From assembly GCA_020638905.1 (NCBI GenBank), contig JACKHP010000014.1:27313-91312 (forward strand): 64,000 nucleotides of DNA, read 5' to 3'. The notes below the pieces were generated by a model. It did no database searches, was not told the DNA's origin, and was given only the letters and a program-made list of their open reading frames with translations. Below are positions 28,427 through 35,573 of this stretch, piece after piece. The stretch is from Planctomycetota bacterium (GTDB lineage Bacteria > Planctomycetota > B15-G4). The position numbers and the translations under genes are program-made. Numbering within the stretch: the stretch's first letter is position 1; every line of letters begins with the position of its first letter.

Positions 28427-29337
28427 GCGCCGGCTGCCGCGGCCGGCGGCTCGACCGCGAGCGACGCGAACGCCAGGTCGAGCATCGGGAAGGGCAGCGT
28501 GTCGCGCTTGATCATGCGGCGCGCGCTGCGCGCGGCGGGCGCGATCCAGCGGCGCCAGGGCCCGCCCTTGTCGCCGTACGTCCCGATCGCCTTCGCCAGC
28601 CGCTGGACGGCCACCGTCGACGTGCCCTCGGCGTCGCCGGCGATGCGGTCACGGATCGCGTCCGGCAGCGCGACGTACGGGTCGTAGGCCAACGAGACGC
28701 GGTCGTACGGCAGCGGCCCGGGCAGCGCGTCCTGGTGGTCGAGCACGCGCAGGCGTCCCTCGTGGAGCATGAGGTTGCGCGCGTGGTAGTCACGATGGCA
28801 GAGCACGACCGGCAGGGCGGCGCAGGCCTCGGCCAGCGCGTCGAGTTCGGCCGCCAGCGCCGGGCCGGGCCCTTCGTGCAGACCCAGGCCGCGGGTGGCG
28901 AACTGGTGCAGCTCCTCGCGCATCCGGCGCCGGTCGAGCGGGGGCCTCGGCGAGGTGTCGAGGGTCAGCGGACGCAGCCGGTCGAGCAACGCGACCGCCT
29001 CGCTGTACGCCGGGGCCACGTTGTCGCCGCGACCGCGCGCGCCGGCGAGCGAGACGTCGCCGAGGTCCTCCTGGAGGATCCAGCCCTGCTCGAGGTTCAC
29101 CCGGAAGAGCTGCGGGACGGGGATGCCGGCGGCGCCCAGCCGCTCGGTGGCGCGCGCCACGCGGCGCACCTCGGCCGGGCGCGTCCCCGAGGCGAACAGC
29201 ATGAGCACGGCGCTGGGCGCTGGCGCCCCGCGCGGCGCGACGAGCCGGGCGTAGCGGCGCGCCGAGGCCTCGGCCGGCAGCCAGGCCAGCGAGCGCGCGG
29301 CGAGATCGGGATGCGACGGCAGGTCGTGACTGGCCAT
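28423..29337 (-). CDS. amgK: AmgK-like N-acetylmuramate/N-acetylglucosamine kinase
   Basis: Phosphotransferase of the APH fold, 304 residues. In the peptidoglycan-recycling bypass AmgK phosphorylates MurNAc (or GlcNAc) at C1. Visible: the N-terminal ASARRYARL, a segment with GWILQEDLGDVSL, the catalytic VLCHRDYHARNLML, and LRVLDHQDALPGPLPYDRVSLAYDPYV. The HRDxHxRNLM and (D/F)QDAxxGPxxYD pair is the AmgK pattern. ATG 29337 is preferred because the upstream frame has no homology. TAGACT lies 7 bases upstream of the ATG with no Shine-Dalgarno sequence, so the mRNA may be leaderless. Its stop overlaps the murU start (ATGA). Confidence 0.82.
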   Translation of the reverse strand: MASHDLPSHPDLAARSLAWLPAEASARRYARLVAPRGAPAPSAVLMLFASGTRPAEVRRVARATERLGAAGIPVPQLFRVNLEQGWILQEDLGDVSLAGARGRGDNVAPAYSEAVALLDRLRPLTLDTSPRPPLDRRRMREELHQFATRGLGLHEGPGPALAAELDALAEACAALPVVLCHRDYHARNLMLHEGRLRVLDHQDALPGPLPYDRVSLAYDPYVALPDAIRDRIAGDAEGTSTVAVQRLAKAIGTYGDKGGPWRRWIAPAARSARRMIKRDTLPFPMLDLAFASLAVEPPAAAAGA

Positions 29338-29344
29338 GGGCGGC

Positions 29345-29350
29345 AGTCTA
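29345..29350 (-). promoter_or_regulatory. -10 hexamer of a probable leaderless promoter (amgK)
   Basis: On the reverse strand TAGACT ends 7 bases before the amgK ATG (29337), so the expected transcription start falls at or next to the A of the start codon. No Shine-Dalgarno sequence is present. Confidence 0.5.
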
Positions 29351-29426
29351 TCGGTCGCGGGAGGCGTTTTCGCCCGTCCGTCGGAGAGGGCGCGCGGGGC
29401 GTCCGGAACGTCCGTCGGACACCTGA

Positions 29427-29432
29427 TAGACT
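29427..29432 (+). promoter_or_regulatory. -10 hexamer of a probable leaderless promoter (HEAT/VWA gene)
   Basis: TAGACT, within the extended form TGATAGACT (29424-29432), ends 8 bases before ATG 29441. It mirrors the amgK element on the other side of the 103-base divergent region. Confidence 0.5.
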
Positions 29433-29440
29433 CGGAAGCC

Positions 29441-30991
29441 ATGAACCTCGCGATGCTGCTGCTCTCGCTGTTCGCCCTGTTCCCGGTCGCCGGCGACGAG
29501 GACGCGGCCCTGGTGGCCGAGTTCAAGAAGTTCTACGGCAACAAGGACAACACGCCGACGATGCGCCGCGAGGCGGTGCTCACGGTGTCGGGCACGAACT
29601 CCCTGGGCGCCGTGCAGGCCCTCACGCTGGCCCTCGAGGACGACGAGTTCATCGTGCGTGCGGCAGCCGTCGACGCCCTGGCCGCCACGAAGAACGAGGC
29701 CGGCGCGCGCTGGCTGCTCGACTCGGTGCTGCTCGACCGCAAGGCCTCGAAGAACACGCGTCTGGTCGCCGGCGTGGCCGAGGCGATGGGGGGCATGGGG
29801 CAGCCGTTCGTGCTCGGTCCGCTGCTCGACCTGCTGGAACACAGGGACCTCGAGGTGCGTCTGGGAGCCATCGCCGGGCTGGGGCGGCTGAAGGACGCGC
29901 AGGCCTGCGAGCACCTCGTCCCGCTCGCGACCGACGCCGAGCCCTCGGTGGCCATCTCCGCGCTCGACGCGCTCGTGTCGATCGGCGACGCCCCGGCCGC
30001 GCAGCCTGCGGTGCTGGCCGCGCTCGCGTCCGAGAACAAATCGGTGCGGCTGAAGGCGATCTCGGCCGTGTTGTCGCTGCGGCTCAAGGACGGCATCCGT
30101 CCGCTGATCATGATGCTCGACAACGACCCCGACCCGCGCGTGAGCGAGGACGCCTTCGAGGTGCTCACCACGCTCACGCTGCGCGCCTTCGGCGACACGA
30201 CCGACGAATGGCTGTCGTGGTGGGACCGCACCGAGTCGGCCTGGAAGCTGCCCGATCTCGAGAAGATCGCCGAGGCCAAGAAGCGCATCGCCGAGACGGG
30301 CGGCAAGTACGGCAAGGCCAAGAAGACCTTCCAGGACATCGAGACCAAGTCCGACAACATCCTGTTCGTGATCGACGTGAGCCAGAGCATGTCGGAGCCG
30401 TTCGGCGACCCCGAGCGGCTCGAGCGCAGCGGCCGCAAGTACGCTTCGCTGCAGCGGCTCGAGATCGTCAAGGAAGAGCTGATCAACACGATCGAGTCGC
30501 TGCCCGACAGCACGAACTTCAACGTGATCGCCTTCGCCACCGACGTGAAGGCCTGGAAGGGCAAGGCCACCAAGGCGAACATCCTGGCCAAGAGCGCGGC
30601 CAGCGACTGGGTGCGCAAGCTCACGCCGCAGGGCGGTTCGGGCGCGGCCTTCCGGGCGCGCATGGGACTCAACAGTCCGACCGCGTCCGACGGGCAGACG
30701 AACACCTACCTGGCGCTCATGACCGCCTTCGGCGAAGAGGTCGACAAGCGTCGCGACAGCGCGTTCGTGACCGATCCGAAGGATCCCATCGACACCATCT
30801 TCTTCCTCACCGACGGCGAGCCGACGGTGGGCAAGACGGTCGACATGGGAGAGATCCGCGCGGAGGTGCGGCGCGTGAACGCCTTCCGCGGCGTCCAGCT
30901 GCACGTGATCTACGTGGGTGCCTTCGGCGGCAAGGACTTCAAGGGCCTGGCCGAGGAGAACGGCGGGGTCTTCGTGAGCGTCGGCGGCTGA
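29441..30991 (+). CDS. Secreted HEAT-repeat and von Willebrand factor A protein
   Basis: A 516-residue exported protein. Residues 1-18 are a signal peptide (MNLAMLLLSLFALFPVAG). Residues about 30-255 are HEAT-like helical repeats (AVLTVSGTNSLGAVQALTLAL, LEVRLGAIAGLGRLKD, KSVRLKAISAVLSLRLKDG). Residues about 305-516 are a vWA domain with an intact metal-ion-dependent adhesion site: D312-V-S314-Q-S316 (NILFVIDVSQSM) and FFLTDGEPT later. Both parts are protein-protein interaction modules, with metal-dependent ligand binding by the vWA. ATG 29441 has no Shine-Dalgarno sequence. It is divergent from amgK and convergent with tRNA-Pro. No enzyme motif is visible. Confidence 0.85.
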   Translation: MNLAMLLLSLFALFPVAGDEDAALVAEFKKFYGNKDNTPTMRREAVLTVSGTNSLGAVQALTLALEDDEFIVRAAAVDALAATKNEAGARWLLDSVLLDRKASKNTRLVAGVAEAMGGMGQPFVLGPLLDLLEHRDLEVRLGAIAGLGRLKDAQACEHLVPLATDAEPSVAISALDALVSIGDAPAAQPAVLAALASENKSVRLKAISAVLSLRLKDGIRPLIMMLDNDPDPRVSEDAFEVLTTLTLRAFGDTTDEWLSWWDRTESAWKLPDLEKIAEAKKRIAETGGKYGKAKKTFQDIETKSDNILFVIDVSQSMSEPFGDPERLERSGRKYASLQRLEIVKEELINTIESLPDSTNFNVIAFATDVKAWKGKATKANILAKSAASDWVRKLTPQGGSGAAFRARMGLNSPTASDGQTNTYLALMTAFGEEVDKRRDSAFVTDPKDPIDTIFFLTDGEPTVGKTVDMGEIRAEVRRVNAFRGVQLHVIYVGAFGGKDFKGLAEENGGVFVSVGG

Positions 30992-31054
30992 GCGCAAGCG
31001 ACGATTCGCGCCGTCCCGAAGGCGCGGCTCGCACCGCCCGGCGACGCGAGAGAG

Positions 31055-31131
<77 letters not shown>

Positions 31132-31279
31132 ACGTCACGCGGCTCCCCGGGAGAGGGTCGGGAACGACGGAACCGCGAGGGGAGGATCATGCCGTCCGGC
31201 GGGCGGGTTCGCAAGCCCGGGCAGGGTGCCCTGCACGACTCGTGCGCATCCGTCTCGTGCGGGGGGCGTGGACCCGTTC

Positions 31280-32296
31280 TCAGCCGACGGACGTGGCGGC
31301 CGGGGTCCTCGGGCGCAGCAGGAAGCCGAGGCCGCCCAGCACGAGGATGAAGCCGAACACGAGCACGTGCGAGACGACGCCCGACACGCCGGCGGCTTCG
31401 GCGTCGACCCCGGCGAAGACGTAGCCGGCCGTCCAGCCGGCCTCCCAGGCGCCCACGCCGCCGAGCGTGTTGACCGGCAGGATCGACGTGAGGTGCAGCC
31501 CGGTGGCGCCCACGAGGTGGGTCGGGACGTCGATGGCGGCGAGGGCGCGTCCCACCGGATCATCGCCGCCGGCGGCGCGCAGGATCGCGAAGAGTGAGGC
31601 GTAGGTGAAGGCCCAGGCCAGCAGCGAGAGCAGCCCGGCCACCAGCAGACGGCCGCGCGAGAGCGCCACGAGGTGTCCGGCCGCCTGGGCCAGGAACGCG
31701 GACACGCGCCCGCGCAGCCCGCCCACCGCGGCCGCGTGCGAGAGCGCGTGCTCGCCGCCGAGCCAGCGCAGCGCGAGCGCCGCGAGCGGCCGCACGAGCA
31801 GCAGCCCGACCAGGAGCGCTCCCAGGATCGCCGCGGCCTGCACGCCGACGCGGTGCGGGCCGGTGTCGGTGTGCGCGGTGGCCAGTCCGATCAGCATGAA
31901 CGTGGCCACGCTGCCCAGGTCGAGCACACGCGCCACGACGAGCGCCGCCGCGCCCTCGGCCAGGCTGCGTCCGGCCTCGGTGCGCAGCATCCAGGGCAGC
32001 GAGATCTCGCCGGAGCGCAGCGGCAGGACCAGGTTGAGCAGGTTGTGCCGGGCCGAGATCGAGACCAGGTGCGGCAGGCTGGCGCGCATGCCGGGCAGCA
32101 GCACGGCGAAGCGCAGCGCGCGTCCCACGTACACCCCGATGTACAGCAGGAAGGCCAGCGCCACGAGGGTCGGCGAGAGCACCGCCAGACGGTCGCCGAC
32201 GCGCGTCGCCAGCTCGCCCAGGTCGAGATCGAGCAGCGCGAGCAAAACCGCCACCAGCACGGCCGTGGCGAGCAGGGCGAGCAGCGCGCGCTTCAA
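31280..32296 (-). CDS. UPF0104/LPG-synthase-TM-like integral membrane protein
   Basis: A 338-residue polytopic protein with about eight transmembrane helices and the family patterns VGRALRFAVLLPG, HNLLNLVLPLRSGEISLPWML, ARVLDLGSV and LPVNTLGGVGAWEAGWTAGYVF. This is the flippase-like domain found in MprF and in stand-alone proteins near glycosyl- and methyltransferases, often tied to lipid or polysaccharide export. Start is TTG 32296, inside the stop of the upstream methyltransferase (TTGA). The gene pair and the divergent O-antigen-ligase-like gene suggest envelope glycolipid work, but the substrate is unknown. Confidence 0.8.
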   Translation of the reverse strand: MKRALLALLATAVLVAVLLALLDLDLGELATRVGDRLAVLSPTLVALAFLLYIGVYVGRALRFAVLLPGMRASLPHLVSISARHNLLNLVLPLRSGEISLPWMLRTEAGRSLAEGAAALVVARVLDLGSVATFMLIGLATAHTDTGPHRVGVQAAAILGALLVGLLLVRPLAALALRWLGGEHALSHAAAVGGLRGRVSAFLAQAAGHLVALSRGRLLVAGLLSLLAWAFTYASLFAILRAAGGDDPVGRALAAIDVPTHLVGATGLHLTSILPVNTLGGVGAWEAGWTAGYVFAGVDAEAAGVSGVVSHVLVFGFILVLGGLGFLLRPRTPAATSVG

Positions 32297-33087
32297 GGGA
32301 CGGGTCGCGCCTCGAGCATCGCGTACCAGCTCTGGTTGCGCAGCAGCGGGACGCGCGCCAGCAACCGGTCGAGCGCGCGCAGTCCGGCGCCGAGCGCCGA
32401 CGCGAGGCCCGCCGGGAGGTGCTTGAGCACGGGCACCAGGTCGGGGTTGTCGCACAGCGGATAGGCCAGGAAGCCGAAGCGCTCCTCGCGCACCACGCTC
32501 AGGCCCGCGCGGGCCAGCAGCTCGCGCAGTTGCGCCCGCGTGTACGCGCGGTCGATGGTGTGGATGCGTCCGAAGCTGGGACGCCGGCGCACCCAGGCGC
32601 GTGCCAGCCGCGTGAGCACGTTGTCGTTGGCCGGCTCGCCCAGCACGAGCGAGCCGCCGGGCTTGAGCACGCGTCGCATCTCGCGCAGCACGGCGACCTC
32701 GTCGTCCATGTGGTGCAGCGCCGAGCGGCACAGGACCACGTCGCAGCTCGCGTCGCGCAACGGCAGCTGCGTCATGTCGCCGCGCAGCAGGATGACCGCA
32801 CCGCGCGCCGTCGGACCGGCGACGTAGCCGTCGAGCATCTCCTGGCTCGAGTCGAGGCCGACCACGCGCGCGAAGCGTCCCGCCAGGCGGTCGAGCAGGA
32901 TGCCGGTGCCACAGCCCAGGTCGACCGCGAGGCCGTCGTCGTCGGCCGGGGTCATGCCCAGCAGCAGGTCGTTGCGCTCCTGCTGGAAGGCCTCGGAGAA
33001 GGCGTAGCCCGACCGACGGCGGTACATGTCCGCCACCTGGCGGTGCATCTCGATCTGCTCGCGCCGATGTTCGGTGAGGCCCGACAT
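32293..33087 (-). CDS. Class I SAM-dependent methyltransferase
   Basis: A 264-residue cytosolic methyltransferase of the UbiE/Methyltransf_11 type. Motif I is AVDLGCGTGILLDRLAGRF, then VVGLDSSQEML (post I), LPLRDASCDVVLCRSALHHM (motif II), and EMRRVLKPGGSLVLGEP (motif III). The substrate is not predictable. The C-terminal 90 residues are Leu/Arg-rich and may associate with the membrane. The downstream flippase-like gene overlaps by four bases (TTGA). A CAGACT hexamer lies 6 bases before ATG 33087 and there is no Shine-Dalgarno sequence, so the transcript could be leaderless. Confidence 0.85.
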   Translation of the reverse strand: MSGLTEHRREQIEMHRQVADMYRRRSGYAFSEAFQQERNDLLLGMTPADDDGLAVDLGCGTGILLDRLAGRFARVVGLDSSQEMLDGYVAGPTARGAVILLRGDMTQLPLRDASCDVVLCRSALHHMDDEVAVLREMRRVLKPGGSLVLGEPANDNVLTRLARAWVRRRPSFGRIHTIDRAYTRAQLRELLARAGLSVVREERFGFLAYPLCDNPDLVPVLKHLPAGLASALGAGLRALDRLLARVPLLRNQSWYAMLEARPVP

Positions 33088-33093
33088 GGGGTC

Positions 33094-33099
33094 AGTCTG
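33094..33099 (-). promoter_or_regulatory. -10-like hexamer just upstream of the methyltransferase start
   Basis: CAGACT on the reverse strand, 6 bases from ATG 33087. It is close to the TAGACT of amgK in sequence and spacing but lacks the first T of the consensus. Confidence 0.35.
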
Positions 33100-33154
33100 T
33101 CACACGTGCGCACCCCCGCCAACCGCGCGTCGCGGTGGCACCGGACCGTGTCCC

Positions 33155-33169
33155 GGGTCAGAATGACCC
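33155..33169. promoter_or_regulatory. Inverted repeat covering the -10 of the O-antigen-ligase-like gene
   Basis: GGGTCA-GAA-TGACCC is a perfect 6-bp inverted repeat ending three bases before GTG 33173. The -10-like CAGAAT (33159-33164) lies inside it, so a dimeric repressor bound here would block the promoter; the transcript would be leaderless. Confidence 0.4.
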
Positions 33170-33172
33170 GAC

Positions 33173-35359
33173 GTGGATCCGCCTCCCCCCAGTCCGCTGC
33201 GGCGGGCGCTCGTCGCCCTCGCCCTGCTCGTGCCGCTCGTGGTCGATCCGCACGAGGCGGACACGCTCGTCTTCAAGCAGCTCGCCTTGGCGGCGGCGGG
33301 CCTGCTGGTCTTCGGCTTCGACGCCCTGGGCACGCTGCTCGCAGGACGTCCCTGGCTGCGCGCGTCGGGCTTCGAGCGTCTGCTCGTACTGCTCGCCACG
33401 TGGGGCGCGATCTCGCTGACCTGGGCCGACAACCCGCTCATCGGACTGCCGTGGCTGGCGGCGCTGCTGGGCATGGCGGGCGTCTCGCGCGGCCTCCGCT
33501 CGGTGGTGCGCGGCGCGGGAGACCTGCGCCGCTGGACGTCCGCGCTCGTGGTCGTGGGCGTGATCGTCTTCGCCGTCGACGGCACGCCGGTCGTGCACGG
33601 TTTCACCGAGCTCTCGGAGAGCAACCGCAAGTACGCGTCGTGGCTGTTCCGGCACAACAACATGGCGGCCAACTACGCGGCTATCCTGGTGCCGCTCGGC
33701 GCGGCGCTCGTGCTGGCCGCCGAGCAGCTCCGCAAGCGCCTGTTGTGGACGCTCGCGGTGGTCGCGCTGCTCGTGTACCTCGTGCTGCTCGGGAGCCGCG
33801 CGGGCCTGGCCGCGGCGGCTCTCGGTGGCGCCGTGTTCGGATTGCTCGTGGCGCTGCGCCGCACGACCGGCGGCCTGCCGGCGCCCGGCAGGCGCGCGGC
33901 CGTGGTGCTGGGCGCGTTCGTGGCGGCCGGCGCCGTGGTTCCGCTCTCCGAGACGGTGCGCGGGTTCCTCAAGGCCCGTTTCTACGACGGCGTGCACGTG
34001 CTCGAGGGACTGGGGCTGGGCGACTTCCACGACGCGGTGTTCCGCAGCACGCTCTTCCGCAAGGCGGTCGAGATGGCCTCGGAGCAACCGTTGCGCGGTG
34101 TGGGCGCGGGCAACTTCCCCGTGGTCTATCCGCGCTACGAGCCGCTGCTGACGGTCAAGCCCCACGCGCACAACGACCTGCTGCAGGCCTTCGCCGAACT
34201 CGGGCTGCCCGGCGTGCTCGTGCTGCTGTCGCTCTTCGCGCTGCTCGTGATCGTGCTGCTGCGCGCGGCCAGTCGCGCGCCGGACGAACGGCGCTTCGTG
34301 TTGGCGGGGGGGATGCTCGGGTCGCTGGCGACGTTCGTGGTGTGCGGCTTCTTCGAGGTCCCGTTCACGGTCGCGTCGACGGCCTCGGTGCTGGCGCTCG
34401 TGGCCGGACTCGCGGCGAGACTCGAGCGTCCGGGCGACGCGCCCGAGACGGTGGTCGCCGACGGGCGCGGACGCGTCCTGGCCGCGGCGACGCTGGCGGT
34501 CTCGCTGGCCGGGCTGGTCCTCGTGGCGTGGCGCGCGCCGGCCTCGATGCTGCTGGCCGACGCGCAGGAGCACCTGGCGCGTTCGGCTGCCCTCGGCGCC
34601 GCCGCGGACGGCGTGGGCGCCTCCACCGAACGCCAGGCCGCGGTCGACGACCTGCGCCGCCTGGCCGCGCTGCCCACCGGCAATCCGCTGCCCTGGACCA
34701 CCCTCGGTCGGATGTCGCTCGAGCAGGGCGACGCCGAGTCGGCGCTGCCGTGCTTCCAGCGTGCCCTCCAGCTCTGGCCGTACAGCGTCGAACTCATCCA
34801 GGACGAGGGCGAGGCGCTGCTCGACCTGGGCCGCCACGACGAGGCGCTCGAGCGCTTCCACCGCGCGGTGGCCACCAGCCCGGCGCGCAAGGATCCGCTC
34901 TTCCGGCTCGTGTTCGCGCTCTCCGAGGCGGGGCGCCGACGGGACGCGATCGACCTGCTCGAGCATCAGGTCCAGTCGCGCCCGGCCGACGTGGCCGTCG
35001 ACCTGATCATGATGCTCGCGAACCAGTGGCGCGAGGAGGCCGAAGGGCTGCCCGAGGGTCCCGAGCGCGTGCGCGCGTTCGTGGCGGCGCGCCACTTCTA
35101 CGCGGTGGTGCTCGAGGACGGCGATCCGCAGCTCGTGGCCCTGGCCGAGCCGCACTTCCAGCACTGCACGCACGTGCTGCAGTCGTTGCCCGGCTCGCCC
35201 GACTCGTGGTGGAAGGCGGTCTACGAACCGTGGCTCGACGAGAACGGCTGGACGATGCCGCAGACCGCGTTGTGGACCGCGATGGACGCCACGGGGCGCA
35301 AGATCTACCCCGGCTGGGAAGAGTCGGCCGGCCCGCCGCTGCCGCGCGCGATGCGCTGA
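33173..35359 (+). CDS. O-antigen-ligase/Wzy-family membrane protein with TPR domain
   Basis: A 728-residue protein. Residues about 10-430 hold ten or more transmembrane helices. Within them is the Wzy_C region: LGSRAGLAAAALGG, then the large periplasmic loop with PLRGVGAGNFPVVYPRYEP and PHAHNDLLQAFAELGLPGVLVLL, the H-N-x-x-L-x-x-x-x-E-x-G hallmark of WaaL/Wzy/PglL ligases. After a membrane segment near 450-470, residues about 500-690 are TPR repeats (LGRMSLEQGDAESALPCFQRAL, GRHDEALERFHRAV). The combination points to transfer of lipid-linked glycans onto a lipid or protein acceptor outside the cytosol. Start GTG 33173 has no Shine-Dalgarno sequence. Confidence 0.82.
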   Translation: MDPPPPSPLRRALVALALLVPLVVDPHEADTLVFKQLALAAAGLLVFGFDALGTLLAGRPWLRASGFERLLVLLATWGAISLTWADNPLIGLPWLAALLGMAGVSRGLRSVVRGAGDLRRWTSALVVVGVIVFAVDGTPVVHGFTELSESNRKYASWLFRHNNMAANYAAILVPLGAALVLAAEQLRKRLLWTLAVVALLVYLVLLGSRAGLAAAALGGAVFGLLVALRRTTGGLPAPGRRAAVVLGAFVAAGAVVPLSETVRGFLKARFYDGVHVLEGLGLGDFHDAVFRSTLFRKAVEMASEQPLRGVGAGNFPVVYPRYEPLLTVKPHAHNDLLQAFAELGLPGVLVLLSLFALLVIVLLRAASRAPDERRFVLAGGMLGSLATFVVCGFFEVPFTVASTASVLALVAGLAARLERPGDAPETVVADGRGRVLAAATLAVSLAGLVLVAWRAPASMLLADAQEHLARSAALGAAADGVGASTERQAAVDDLRRLAALPTGNPLPWTTLGRMSLEQGDAESALPCFQRALQLWPYSVELIQDEGEALLDLGRHDEALERFHRAVATSPARKDPLFRLVFALSEAGRRRDAIDLLEHQVQSRPADVAVDLIMMLANQWREEAEGLPEGPERVRAFVAARHFYAVVLEDGDPQLVALAEPHFQHCTHVLQSLPGSPDSWWKAVYEPWLDENGWTMPQTALWTAMDATGRKIYPGWEESAGPPLPRAMR

Positions 35360-35469
35360 AGCGCCCGTTCGGTCAGCCAGATCGCCCCTCGACACGTCGT
35401 GGGGACGGGTGCATCAAGTCACCCCGGGCGCGGCCCGAAGAGTCTTGTCTCTCCTCCTTCTTCTCGCGG

Positions 35470-35503
35470 CCCGGGCCCTCGGGGGAAACCCCGAGGGCCC
35501 GGG
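35470..35503 (+). terminator. Perfect 15-bp hairpin with GAAA loop before guaB
   Basis: CCCGGGCCCTCGGGG (35470-35484) pairs completely with 35489-35503 across a GAAA loop, followed by TTTCGGG. GAAA is a stable GNRA tetraloop. It lies 111 bases after the O-antigen-ligase-like stop and 70 bases before guaB, outside any gene I accept. A factor-independent terminator is the simplest reading. Confidence 0.65.
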
Positions 35504-35538
35504 TTTCGGGTCGGACGCGAAGGACGGCGGGCCGGCTG

Positions 35539-35567
35539 TTCCAAAGCTCGTGGCGATGTGGTCCAAT
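35539..35567 (+). promoter_or_regulatory. Possible leaderless promoter of guaB
   Basis: TCCAAT (35562-35567) ends 6 bases before ATG 35574, and TTCCAA (35539-35544) is exactly 17 bases upstream of it. The match to the -35 consensus is poor (3/6). No Shine-Dalgarno sequence precedes the ATG. Confidence 0.35.
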
Positions 35568-35573
35568 CGCCCG

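Noticed and set aside
29336..29440. N-terminal extension of the HEAT/VWA protein
   Set aside because: The frame is open to 29336, but a signal peptide begins exactly at ATG 29441 and the upstream residues would destroy it.
35409..35573. N-terminal extension of guaB
   Set aside because: It would translate through a 15-bp hairpin and add 55 residues absent from the family.
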